NCBI RefSeq assembly: GCF_037039395.1
Contig: NZ_CP146242.1
Coordinates: 2,801,001-2,865,000 of the forward strand
Length of the DNA stretch: 64,000 nt
Direction: 5' to 3'
Origin: Agrobacterium vitis
GTDB taxonomy: Bacteria > Pseudomonadota > Alphaproteobacteria > Rhizobiales > Rhizobiaceae
Shown one piece after another: positions 52,332 to 61,110 of the stretch; the stretch's first letter is position 1; each line of letters starts with the position of its first letter. The translations under genes and the position numbers were made by a program. The notes under the pieces are model-generated. The model was not told the origin of the DNA. It searched no databases and saw nothing but the letters and a program-made list of their open reading frames with translations.

Positions 52332-52655
52332 TTACCGGGGGCAGACCTGAACGCGGTAGCTGTCACCCCATTCATCGTAGCGTCGCTCGAAGTGGCAGGG
52401 CGCCGCATAGACCGGACGATAATAGGTCCGATAAACCGGTGGGGGCGGTGGTGGCGGGTCGTAGGACCGGTAATAGCGCGGTCCTCCATCTATTCCGTTG
52501 ACGATGGCGCTGCCGACGATGCCACCGACGGCACCGGCTGCGACGCCACCCCAGAAACGGTCATCGGCCTTTGCGGCAGGGGCCGTCGCCAGCAGCGAAG
52601 CGCCTACCAGAGTGGCAACAAGGCCCGCAGACATACTCATGCGAAATACGGACAT
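52332..52655 (-). CDS. Small exported protein, glycine-zipper and tyrosine/proline-rich
   Basis: A 107-residue protein with a Sec signal peptide (SAGLVATLVGASLLATAPAAKA, cleavage about residue 30). Next comes a glycine-zipper helix (GGVAAGAVGGIVGSAIVNGI), a PPPPPPPVYRTYYRP segment and a short C-terminal part with two cysteines (APCHFERRYDEWGDSYRVQVC). Such proteins are common in rhizobial envelopes; function is unknown. Confidence 0.8.
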   Translation of the reverse strand: MSVFRMSMSAGLVATLVGASLLATAPAAKADDRFWGGVAAGAVGGIVGSAIVNGIDGGPRYYRSYDPPPPPPPVYRTYYRPVYAAPCHFERRYDEWGDSYRVQVCPR

Positions 52656-53030
52656 GGCTTGATCCTTTCAGAACTTTTTCTCCGAAGAGAATGGTATGAA
52701 GATGATCCTGAAACCGGGCAGATTGATGATGGAATTGTGGAGCCAAGATTAAATTATCGTCATTTAAAGCGATCGATGCCACAAGGGTAAATGGCATAAA
52801 TTATTGAGATTAAATAATATTTTCTCAAGCTTGCGGCTGGCGCGCCGTCTCTCTGCCACAAAGACCGGGTGCTTTGATCTGTCTTGTGCGGGTTGCTCCG
52901 CCTGCTGGTAAAAAGCTTTGCGAAACAGGAGATTGACGGGATATTTTTCGGTTAGGCGCTTTGTTTTGTGTTTTGCCTGGTGATAGGGTTGTTTCAACAG
53001 CGGACAAGGACACGGAGAGGTTCATCCGTG
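52656..53030. other. Intergenic region
   Basis: About 375 bases between divergent genes, moderately AT-rich. It must contain promoters for the small exported protein and the hybrid kinase. I see no repeat or RNA gene. Confidence 0.4.
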
Positions 53031-56000
53031 ATGCAGGCGGCTCGGGCAATAAAGGGGATTCCATTGCCGATAGAAGGCGGATTGCTCACCATAGCGTGCG
53101 AGAAAATCGCCAGGCTTGATGTGCCCGCTTTCATCAAGGATAGCGAGCTTCGTTTCGTTGCCGTCAATCCCGCCTTTGTCGCATTTTTCGGGGCGGATCT
53201 GGGAGAGCTTCTCGGCCGCCGGGCAGGGGAGCTGACGGACCGCCCGGAAGATCTGGCCTGGGAAGATGTCGAGCGCCGGGCGCTGGTGTTTGCGGAAGAG
53301 CATCTGGCCCTTTGTTTCGATCATAGCGGTCGCCAGCATTGCCGGGTGCAGATCGAGCGCTTCATCACCGAAGATGAAATGCCCTATGTGTTCGGGGTGT
53401 TTCGCGAGCGGCCCGGCCGGGTCAAGAACCGGGGCTGGAAGAAAGAGCCGCTGCCAGCCGGGGCCCAGATGCCTTCTGCCATGGTTGACGTTTCCAGAGG
53501 TGCCGCTTCTCAAGGCAGGAGTGCCGACATTGGTCATGGGGCGCCTGGTGCCTGCCTGCCAGCCGATTATGCCATGCTTCTCGATCTCATTCCGCTTGGT
53601 GTGCTGCTTCTCGATTCGCAGCTCGATATTGTCTATTTCAACACCAGCTTCTCCAGGATGTTCGGTGAGACAGCGGTCGAGCTGAAGACCGGCATGAATT
53701 TCCAGGCGGTTCTCGATGTTATCGGACGTGCGGGCGGCGATGGGAGTGGTGAGGATATTTCCGGACAATTCCTGGCAGCGTCGATAGACGAACCAGAGCC
53801 ATCCCAGATCGCCATGCCGAACGGGAGGGTGATTTCGGCCCGGGGCAACCGGCTGGAAAACGGCCAGTTTTTGCTGCTCTATACCGATGTCACCGAGGCG
53901 CAGACCTATGAGCGCGAAGGCACTCTTTACCGTGCAGCGCTGGAAAATGTGCCGGAGCCGGTTTTTCTGCGCGATGGCGACCGGCGTCTGGTGTTTGCCA
54001 ATGCCGCTTATGAGCAAATGCTGGGCGGCGACCGAACCCGCTTTTATGGCTTGCGCGAAGATGAGATGTTTCCCGCCGAAGGCGATGCCCTGCGCGAGGA
54101 GAATATCGAGATCCTGGAAACCGGATGCGCGACGGAGCGCGAACAGCTGATCATCATGCCCAACGGCGACACCGTGCCCTTGCTGACCAGCCTGAAGCGG
54201 ATCGAGACGAAGGATGGCGCGCCTTATATCGTAGGGACATTGGCGGATGTTTCGCTGCTGAAGATCGGCGAGCGACAATTGCGCGAAGCCAAGGCCCATG
54301 CCGAAAAGCTCTATGACGATATAGAGGCCATCTTGCGGACCATGCCGGTCGGGGTGATCATCCTCGATGCGGATCAAACCTTGAGTTTTTCCAACCTCAT
54401 GGCACGCAATATGGTGTGCTGGCCTGAGGACAAGGCGATGACCGGCACAAGTTTCGCGGACTATCTGCGCCACGCCCATGCCAATGGCTGGCCACTCAAG
54501 TCCGACGATGACGCCAGCCCCAATCTGGCGAGTTCTGACCCGGCCAGCCCTGACCCAGTCAGCCCTGAAACGGAAGCCCTGATCGCCGCCTATAGTCTTG
54601 AATTGCGGACATTGACGGCGGCGCGGCAAACCGAGGTGACGCTTTCGGATCGCCGGCATATCGTGGTGACGGCATCGCCGCTGGACGATGGCCAGATCAT
54701 GCTGACTTTTTCCGACTATACCGAGCAGCGCTTGCGCGAGCGCGAGATAGACGAGGCGCGTGCCCGGCTGCAGGATGTCGGCAAGCTGCTGGAAGAGGCG
54801 ACCCAGCACATGGCCCAGGGGCTGTGTGTTATCCAGAAGGATCGTATCCTCTATCGCAACGATAAATTGGCGGAAATATTGAACGTGTCGCCGCAACTGG
54901 TGCGCACGGGGGCAGATTGGCGTCAGCTTTTCGATCATTGCGCCGAGCGGGGCGATTTCGGCGACAATCCAAAAGGGTTCCTCGACCGGATGCGCTCAAG
55001 GCTGTCTGTTGACACTTCCGCCAGCGTCGTGGTGCAGCGGCGCGATGGTGCCTGGCGCAGCATCGAGGCGATTGTCAGCGCCGAGGACCGCTGGCTGTTC
55101 GTGATCAGCGATGCCAGCGAGGCGAAGCAGCGTGAGGCGGAACTGACCACGCTTGCGGCGCAGGCCGAGGCGGCGGACAAGGCCAAGTCGCGGTTCCTGG
55201 CCAATATGAGCCATGAAATCCGCACGCCGATGAGCGGCGTGCTGGGCATGACGGAATTGCTGCTGTCGTCCAATCTCGATGCGCGGCAAAAGACCTTTGT
55301 GGATGTGATCGTCAAATCCGGGCGCTCGCTGCTGACCATCATCAATGACATCATCGACTTCTCGAAGATCGATGACGGCAGTCTGTCCTTGCGGTCGGCC
55401 CCTTTCGATCCGCTGGCGGCAGTGGAGGATGTGGTCACCTTGATGGCCGGGCGTGCCGCGGAAAAGGATGTGGACATCCTGGTGCGCGGTCAGGGCAGGC
55501 TGACCCATATGCTGGCGGGCGATGCAGGTCGGTTCCGCCAGATTCTCACCAATCTGTTGGGGGAGGCAATCCGGGCCACCGACAGAGGCCATGTGCTGGT
55601 CGATCTCGGTTTGCGCCATGAAGAGCCGTATCTGGACATCGCGGTTCAGAGCCCCCGAGACCTCAGTAACGGGGTCCCGATGGCCGAAACGAGCAGCCGC
55701 GCCCGTGCGTGGCTGGTTCTGCGGATCGAGGATACCGGCCATGGCATGACGCCGGAGCAGTGCCGGATGGCCTTTACCAAGTTTTCCCAGATGAATGACG
55801 GGGCTTTGCATCATCGGGATGGGGCGGGGCTTGGGTTTTCGATTGCCGGTGGGCTTGTCGATCTGTTCGGCGGGACGATCGGGGTGGAAAGCGCACCTGG
55901 CCGAGGCGCCACCGTGACTGTCAACCTGCCCTTTGCAATGGCGGCTGAAAAGCTTCCGAGCCTTGCCGGCTTTCAGCTGCGCGGTGCCCGGGTCTTGGGT

Positions 56001-56906
56001 TTTGAAAGCAACGACATCAGCTGCGGCATTCTCAACGACCAGCTTTGCCGCTGGGGCTTCGATGGCGTGGCGGTCAACGATCCGGCGCTGGCGTTGGCCG
56101 TGCTGGAGCAGGCCGAGAACCAGAAAAGCCCGATTGAGGTGGTTGTGATCGATTGCTGCCGGCGCAGCGGCGGCGGACTGGATCTGGTGCGCAAGATCCG
56201 CAGTGACCGACGGTTCGATCCGTTGTCGATCATCCTGCTGGCGGCGGATGCCCCCTTCAATCTCGACAGAATGGCCGATGGGCTGAATATTCAGGCGCAG
56301 CTTACCAAGCCGGTGGGCGAAAATCTGCTGCGCAATGTTGTCATCGACGTGTTGCGCGGCGCGCGGCGGGGTGCAGCCTCCGGGTTCAGGGCGGAACCGG
56401 AGGCCGAGGCGCCCCCGATCTTGGACGGAGAGCAATCGGATCTGATGCGTTCGGGCGTGATGCAGCAAGAGCCAATCGATCTCCTGGTGCTGGATGCCGG
56501 TGAAGCGGAGCGTCATTTTTTCCATCAGGCCTTGCAGTCGCTGGGGGTTGGGCATGCCTGCGTGGAGGGGGAAAGCGAGGCGCTTACCCTCTGGCGCCAA
56601 TGGCAGCCGGGCATGATGCTGATCGATCTCGTCGAGGATCGGGCGCGGGTGCTCGATATGGTCAGGCAGATCCGTGCCGAGGAAAGCCAGCAGCCACAGA
56701 CCGCGCCGACCGTGCTGATCGGACTTGCAGGAGATCTTTCCACCTATGACAAGGCGGCCTGCCATAAGGCCGGTCTGGATGATCTCGTGCTCAAGCCCGT
56801 CAGCCCAGATCGTCTCCAGGACTGCATTGTCTACTGGTTGGGGGGATCAGCAGCGCAGACGCAGGCCATGGCAGAGGATCTCGGTGCGAGGCAGACGGCA
56901 CTCTGA
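53031..56906 (+). CDS. Multi-PAS hybrid sensor histidine kinase
   Basis: A 1291-residue soluble kinase. Several PAS folds (about 30-130, 190-300, 310-430, 440-580 and 600-720) precede HisKA with the phosphorylated His in FLANMSHEIRTPMSGVLGM, and HATPase_c (VLRIEDTGHGMTPEQC, GLGFSIAGGLVDLFGG). Two receiver-like domains follow (about 1000-1110 and 1150-1270). They keep the Asp (VVVIDCCRR, MLIDLVEDR) and Lys (QLTKPVGE, VLKPVSPD), but the first lacks the acidic pair at its start (GFESND). No membrane helix is present. The start at 53031 follows GGAGAGG. No response regulator is adjacent. Confidence 0.9.
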   Translation: MQAARAIKGIPLPIEGGLLTIACEKIARLDVPAFIKDSELRFVAVNPAFVAFFGADLGELLGRRAGELTDRPEDLAWEDVERRALVFAEEHLALCFDHSGRQHCRVQIERFITEDEMPYVFGVFRERPGRVKNRGWKKEPLPAGAQMPSAMVDVSRGAASQGRSADIGHGAPGACLPADYAMLLDLIPLGVLLLDSQLDIVYFNTSFSRMFGETAVELKTGMNFQAVLDVIGRAGGDGSGEDISGQFLAASIDEPEPSQIAMPNGRVISARGNRLENGQFLLLYTDVTEAQTYEREGTLYRAALENVPEPVFLRDGDRRLVFANAAYEQMLGGDRTRFYGLREDEMFPAEGDALREENIEILETGCATEREQLIIMPNGDTVPLLTSLKRIETKDGAPYIVGTLADVSLLKIGERQLREAKAHAEKLYDDIEAILRTMPVGVIILDADQTLSFSNLMARNMVCWPEDKAMTGTSFADYLRHAHANGWPLKSDDDASPNLASSDPASPDPVSPETEALIAAYSLELRTLTAARQTEVTLSDRRHIVVTASPLDDGQIMLTFSDYTEQRLREREIDEARARLQDVGKLLEEATQHMAQGLCVIQKDRILYRNDKLAEILNVSPQLVRTGADWRQLFDHCAERGDFGDNPKGFLDRMRSRLSVDTSASVVVQRRDGAWRSIEAIVSAEDRWLFVISDASEAKQREAELTTLAAQAEAADKAKSRFLANMSHEIRTPMSGVLGMTELLLSSNLDARQKTFVDVIVKSGRSLLTIINDIIDFSKIDDGSLSLRSAPFDPLAAVEDVVTLMAGRAAEKDVDILVRGQGRLTHMLAGDAGRFRQILTNLLGEAIRATDRGHVLVDLGLRHEEPYLDIAVQSPRDLSNGVPMAETSSRARAWLVLRIEDTGHGMTPEQCRMAFTKFSQMNDGALHHRDGAGLGFSIAGGLVDLFGGTIGVESAPGRGATVTVNLPFAMAAEKLPSLAGFQLRGARVLGFESNDISCGILNDQLCRWGFDGVAVNDPALALAVLEQAENQKSPIEVVVIDCCRRSGGGLDLVRKIRSDRRFDPLSIILLAADAPFNLDRMADGLNIQAQLTKPVGENLLRNVVIDVLRGARRGAASGFRAEPEAEAPPILDGEQSDLMRSGVMQQEPIDLLVLDAGEAERHFFHQALQSLGVGHACVEGESEALTLWRQWQPGMMLIDLVEDRARVLDMVRQIRAEESQQPQTAPTVLIGLAGDLSTYDKAACHKAGLDDLVLKPVSPDRLQDCIVYWLGGSAAQTQAMAEDLGARQTAL

Positions 56907-56944
56907 CCGTGGGGTCGATCCGGCCGATGACGGCGTATCTGAGA

Positions 56945-57688
56945 TTACGACGGCTCGGTTTTCGACCCGCATAGCATTTCCCGTTTGCCGGCAAAGCCGG
57001 GGCGGCGCTCCACGGTAAAGCCTGCGGCGATAAGGTTGCGGCGTACGAAACCGGCGGCGGCATAGGTGGCGAAGCGGCCACCGGATGTTGTCAGTTGATA
57101 GAGCCGCGTCATCAGATCCAGCGACCACATGGCGCTGTTGCGGGACGGGGCGAAACCATCGAGATACCAGGCGTCGAATGGGTCGGTCCAGGCTTGCAGC
57201 GAGGTCAGCGCGTCGCCGCAAACCACGATCAACCGGGTCTGGGCGTCGAGATCGAGCTGGACTTGACCTTGCGGCTCGTCCGGCCACAGCGCCAGCAAGC
57301 GGTGCCGCTCCGCATCGATTTGCGGCCAGCGCGACAGGGCACGGTCGATATCGGGGCGCGCCATCGGGTAAAGCTCAAAGGATATGAAGGTCAGATGTCC
57401 GCTCGGCATGCGCGTCGCCTGCCATTGGCGCCAGGTTTCCATGGCGTTCAGCCCGGTGCCGAAACCCAGTTCGCCGATGCGGAAAGAAGAAGCGTCGATC
57501 CAGCGCTGCGGCAACCCATTGCCTGTGAGGAAAACATGGTCGCATTCCAGGCGGCCATCGGTCTGGCAGTAAAAATGGTCGCCAAAGGCGGTGGAATAGG
57601 GCATATCGCCGTCCTGCCAGCTGAGAGGCTGGGTGTCCGCCGTTTCGGCGTCAGGCATCGGATCGGGATTGGAAGTGGAGTGGGTCAT
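56945..57688 (-). CDS. mnmD: tRNA 5-aminomethyl-2-thiouridine methyltransferase MnmD
   Basis: A 247-residue SAM-dependent methyltransferase (the MnmC N-terminal activity as a separate protein): PYSTAFGDHFYCQTDGRLEC, FLTGNGLPQRW, SAM motif IGELGFGTGLNAMETW, DAWYLDGFAPSRNSAMWS and FATYAAAGFVRRNL. It methylates the wobble uridine of certain tRNAs after the FAD-dependent step. The divergent gene encodes a likely FAD partner, and the two start codons share CATG. The real start may lie slightly downstream (ATG at 57658). Confidence 0.9.
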   Translation of the reverse strand: MTHSTSNPDPMPDAETADTQPLSWQDGDMPYSTAFGDHFYCQTDGRLECDHVFLTGNGLPQRWIDASSFRIGELGFGTGLNAMETWRQWQATRMPSGHLTFISFELYPMARPDIDRALSRWPQIDAERHRLLALWPDEPQGQVQLDLDAQTRLIVVCGDALTSLQAWTDPFDAWYLDGFAPSRNSAMWSLDLMTRLYQLTTSGGRFATYAAAGFVRRNLIAAGFTVERRPGFAGKREMLCGSKTEPS

Positions 57689-58940
57689 GAAGACAGGCGA
57701 TAGGACGGCTTCGGTCTCCGGTCAACACTTGTCCCTGAAAGGCTCGTCCCATAGCCTCGCGGCAGATCTGCTGGTGGTCGGCGGCGGCATTATGGGCCTG
57801 TGGGCGGCGCGTTTTGCGGTTCTGGCCGGGCTGGATGTGGTTCTGGTCGATGGCGGTCGGGTGGCGGGTGGCGCCAGCGGCGGGCTACTGGGCGCGCTCA
57901 TGCCCTATATGCCGGATAAATGGGATCGCAAGAAGCAGTTTCAGTTCGATGCGCTGCTGGCACTGGAAACGGAAGCGGCACAGCTTGAGGCGGAAACGGG
58001 CATCGGTGTGGGCTATCGCCGGTCCGGGCGGCTGATGCCCTTGCCCAAGCCGCATCTGCGGGTGATTGCCAAGCGGCATGAAAAAGACGCCGAAACCGCC
58101 TGGAAAACCGGTGATCGGCAATTTGCCTGGAAGGTTATCGACACCTCCCCGGCTGGCGATGGCTGGCCGGACAGTGCTGTCACGCAGGCCGGTCTGGTGC
58201 ATGACACGCTGGCGGCGCGGGTGTCGCCACGCGGCTTGACGGCGGCGCTGAAGGCGGCCCTTGTTGCATCGCCGCACTGCCGGATCATCGAGGGTTCGGC
58301 AATCAGGGCCATTGATCCGGTCCGGCAATGGGCAGACTTGGCGGATACAAGCCGGATTGCCTTCGGCCATGTGATCGTTTCAGCTGGCGTCGGGAGTTTT
58401 CCACTGCTGGATGGTTTCAGCCCGACCGGTGTGCTGCCGCTCGGCATGGCAGTCAAGGGGCAGGCGGCATTGCTGAAGGCCGATGTCGATCCAGCCCTGC
58501 CGCTGGTCTATCTGGACGGCATTTATGCCGTGCCACATGAAGGCGGGCATGTGGCGATTGGCAGCACCAGCGAAAACCGCTGGGATGCCCCCTTTACCAC
58601 CGATGACCAGCTGGAAACCCTGATTGCCAAGGCCCGGCGGCTGGTGCCGATGCTGGGCGACGCCCCGGTGGTGGAGCGCTGGGCCGGGCTGCGGCCCAAG
58701 TCGATAGACCGCGATCCCATGGTTGGGCCGCATCCCGATCATCCCAGGCTGATTGCACTGACCGGCGGTTTCAAGATCAGCTTCGGGCTGGCGCATAGCC
58801 TGGCGCAGCAGGCGTTACGGCCGATTTTCGGTGGCGAGATGGATATGCCTGAAGGTTTTACGCTTGCCCATCATCTGCAGATCGCCTCCCGTGTCCCTGA
58901 TAAAGCCGTGGAACCGCCGTTGGAAAACCCGGTCGGTTGA
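57687..58940 (+). CDS. FAD-dependent oxidoreductase (DAO family), MnmC2-like by context
   Basis: A 417-residue DAO-type flavoprotein: LLVVGGGIMGLWAARFAVLA, GGASGGLLGALMPYMPDKWD, HVAIGSTSENRWDAP and LRPKSIDRDPMVGPHPDHPR. In MnmC the C-terminal half, a DAO-family FAD enzyme, removes the carboxymethyl group from cmnm5s2U. Pairing with divergent mnmD suggests the same task here as a separate protein (inference). A generic amino-acid oxidase is the alternative. The start at 57687 has GGAG eight bases upstream and overlaps the mnmD start codon. Confidence 0.8.
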   Translation: MKTGDRTASVSGQHLSLKGSSHSLAADLLVVGGGIMGLWAARFAVLAGLDVVLVDGGRVAGGASGGLLGALMPYMPDKWDRKKQFQFDALLALETEAAQLEAETGIGVGYRRSGRLMPLPKPHLRVIAKRHEKDAETAWKTGDRQFAWKVIDTSPAGDGWPDSAVTQAGLVHDTLAARVSPRGLTAALKAALVASPHCRIIEGSAIRAIDPVRQWADLADTSRIAFGHVIVSAGVGSFPLLDGFSPTGVLPLGMAVKGQAALLKADVDPALPLVYLDGIYAVPHEGGHVAIGSTSENRWDAPFTTDDQLETLIAKARRLVPMLGDAPVVERWAGLRPKSIDRDPMVGPHPDHPRLIALTGGFKISFGLAHSLAQQALRPIFGGEMDMPEGFTLAHHLQIASRVPDKAVEPPLENPVG

Positions 58941-59342
58941 TAAACAGGCCTTAATATTCCCTTTAAAAATATTTCAAGCATCGAGCCTTGCGTAATCCGA
59001 GGCCGCTTCTCATCACCCTCCTGTGATCTCGCGTAAAAAGTGAACCTGATGCTCGGTCACTTTCGTCATAGTGTCATGCAAATCCCCTATCTGACTGCGC
59101 ATGCGGACTGTCGGTCATCGTCGATTCGATTGTTCTGCATGACAGCGCCATGCGTTTGGCAGAATGCGGGCAAGGCGTTGTATCGATTTGAATATGTTGC
59201 ATAAATCCACAAATCCGTTGGGGTTAAGGGCGCTTGCGACAGGATCACTTTGGTCCAGCATGCCGTAATGCAGAACTTAAGAAGATTTGCAGCGTTCCTG
59301 GCGCGTCTTTGCAGACGCTCGTCGCTGCTGGAGGCCACCCGC
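58941..59342. other. Intergenic region
   Basis: About 400 bases between the FAD oxidoreductase and the DUF1045 gene. The frame can be extended upstream from 59343 to 59250 without family support. No convincing promoter or repeat. Confidence 0.4.
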
Positions 59343-60050
59343 ATGCGATATTCAATTTGCTATACACCGTCTGCGCGTGACCCGCTGTCGCTCGCAGCCG
59401 CCAGCTGGCTGGGGCGCAATGTCTATTCCGATGAGCCGGTCGAACATCCGGGACTGGGAGGGCTTGGCCTGCACGAGATTGCCTTTCATACGGCCTTGCC
59501 GCGTCGAAATGGGTTCCATGGCTGCCTGAAGGCGCCGTTTGCGCTGCATCCCGAGGTCAGCGAATCCCAGTTGCTGCGGGAGCTGATGCATTTTGCTGGC
59601 ATTGTCGAGCCTTTCGCACTGCCGGGACTGGAAGTAGCGAGGCTCGGTGATTTTTGCGGCCTGACTTTGACGCATCCGTCCAACCAGTTGGACCGGGTGG
59701 CCGCGCTGGTGGTGCAGAATTTCGACCGGTTCCGTGCGCCGCTCAGCGATGCCGAAATTGAGCGCATGGCGCCCGAACGGCTCAGCGCGCCGCAATTTGC
59801 CAATCTTTACCGCTGGGGCGATCCGCATGTGCTGGACGAATACCGTTTCTATATGCCCCTGACCGGGCCTTTGCCGCTCAGCCACCGCGATCGCATTCAC
59901 CAGGCGGCCACACAGTATTTCGCGCCATTGCTGCAAAACCCTGTCGTGTTTGCCAATCTGGCGCTGTTTATCGAGCGTGAGCCTGGCGCTCCCCTGGTGG
60001 TGCATTCGCTGCATCCGATGGGGCGGGTTTCGGCGCGCAAGAGCGCCTGA
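59343..60050 (+). CDS. DUF1045 (2H-phosphoesterase-like) protein
   Basis: A 235-residue DUF1045 protein: MRYSICYTPSARDPLSLAAA, WLGRNVYSDEPVEHPGL, RRNGFHGCLKAPFALHPEVS with the first HxxL-like motif, and LTLTHPSNQLDRVAALVVQN. The family is usually linked to phosphonate (phn) gene clusters and resembles two-histidine phosphoesterases. Here it stands next to an allantoinase-type gene and no phn gene is visible. The start at 59343 is by family fit. Confidence 0.85.
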   Translation: MRYSICYTPSARDPLSLAAASWLGRNVYSDEPVEHPGLGGLGLHEIAFHTALPRRNGFHGCLKAPFALHPEVSESQLLRELMHFAGIVEPFALPGLEVARLGDFCGLTLTHPSNQLDRVAALVVQNFDRFRAPLSDAEIERMAPERLSAPQFANLYRWGDPHVLDEYRFYMPLTGPLPLSHRDRIHQAATQYFAPLLQNPVVFANLALFIEREPGAPLVVHSLHPMGRVSARKSA

Positions 60051-60131
60051 TCTCACGATACTGTATGCCCTCTCGACAAAAAGGGCAGGGTTGCTTACCG
60101 TTTCTCGTCACAAGACCAGAAGGTAACAGCT

Positions 60132-61052
60132 ATGCAGAGTGAAACCTATCCCCGCGATCTCATCGGTTATGGTCGCCGTACCCCCGATCCCCGCTGGCCG
60201 GGAGAGGCGCGTGTGGCGGTACAGTTCGTCATCAATTATGAGGAGGGTGGCGAAAGCTGTATTCTCGATGGTGACCCGGCCTCCGAAAATCTGCTGTCGG
60301 AAATCGTCGGTGCAGCGGCCTGGCCCGGTCAGCGCAACCTGAATATGGAATCCATCTACGAATACGGGTCTCGTGCTGGCTTCTGGCGTCTGCACCGGAT
60401 GTTCACGGCCCTCAACGTACCGGTGACGGTTTACGGCGTCACGCTGGCCATGGCCCGCAACCCGGACGCCGTGGCGGCGATGAAGGAGGCGGGCTGGGAA
60501 ATCGCCAGCCATGGCTATCGCTGGCTGGAATATAAGGATTTCCCCGAGGAGGTCGAGCGTCAGCATATTCTGGACGCCGTGCGCCTGCATACCGAGGTGG
60601 CGGGGGAACGGCCCTATGGCATGTATCAGGGCAAGCCTTCCGACAACACGCTGCGGCTGGTGATGGAGGAGGGCGGCTTTCTCTATTCCTCCGACAATTA
60701 TTCCGACGATCTGCCTTTCTGGGTGCCGGATCTCGAGGGCAAGCCGTTTCTGATCATTCCCTATACGCTGGAAACCAACGACATGCGGTTTGCCACGCCG
60801 CAGGGCTTTAACACCGGCGACCAGTTTTTCACCTATCTGAAGGATGCCTTCGATACGCTCTACCAGGAAGGCGCAGAGGGCGCGCCGAAAATGATGTCCG
60901 TCGGCCTGCATTGCCGGCTGGTTGGCCGCCCGGGCCGGGCGGCGGCGCTAAAGCGCTTTCTGGATTACGTGCTGTCCCATGACAAGGTCTGGACGCCGAC
61001 CCGTCTCGACATTGCCAAGCACTGGCACGCCCATCACAAACCTGAATGGTAA
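60132..61052 (+). CDS. puuE: PuuE-type allantoinase (polysaccharide deacetylase fold)
   Basis: A 306-residue NodB/polysaccharide-deacetylase-fold protein of the PuuE subgroup, which opens allantoin to allantoate in urate breakdown. Signatures: YPRDLIGYGRRTPDPRWPG, VQFVINYEEGGESCILDGDP, GWEIASHGYRWLEYKDFPEE and SVGLHCRLVGRPGRAAALKR. The start has an AAGGTAACAGCT ribosome-binding site. Other purine-degradation genes (uricase, urea cycle) are not in the window. The carbamoylase at 4767-6020 belongs to the pyrimidine operon instead. Confidence 0.92.
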   Translation: MQSETYPRDLIGYGRRTPDPRWPGEARVAVQFVINYEEGGESCILDGDPASENLLSEIVGAAAWPGQRNLNMESIYEYGSRAGFWRLHRMFTALNVPVTVYGVTLAMARNPDAVAAMKEAGWEIASHGYRWLEYKDFPEEVERQHILDAVRLHTEVAGERPYGMYQGKPSDNTLRLVMEEGGFLYSSDNYSDDLPFWVPDLEGKPFLIIPYTLETNDMRFATPQGFNTGDQFFTYLKDAFDTLYQEGAEGAPKMMSVGLHCRLVGRPGRAAALKRFLDYVLSHDKVWTPTRLDIAKHWHAHHKPEW

Positions 61053-61083
61053 TAGGAAGAGTCTTTGAAAAAGACTTTCCGTC

Positions 61084-61110
61084 GTCGCGACGGCTTCAGG
61101 CCGCCGCGAC
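61084..61110. terminator. Terminator hairpin between puuE and the diguanylate cyclase
   Basis: GTCGCGACGGC (61084-61094) pairs with GCCGCCGCGAC (61100-61110) with one mismatch and a TTCAG loop. It serves the convergent pair and overlaps the last codons of the minus-strand gene. Confidence 0.7.

Noticed and set aside
53022..54938. 638-codon minus-strand ORF
   Set aside because: It is antisense to the PAS-rich kinase; shadow frames of GC-rich genes often stay open this long.
59040..59130. Possible Pho box upstream of the DUF1045 gene
   Set aside because: GTCAT words occur, but their spacing (8 bases) does not fit the 11-base repeat of PhoB sites.
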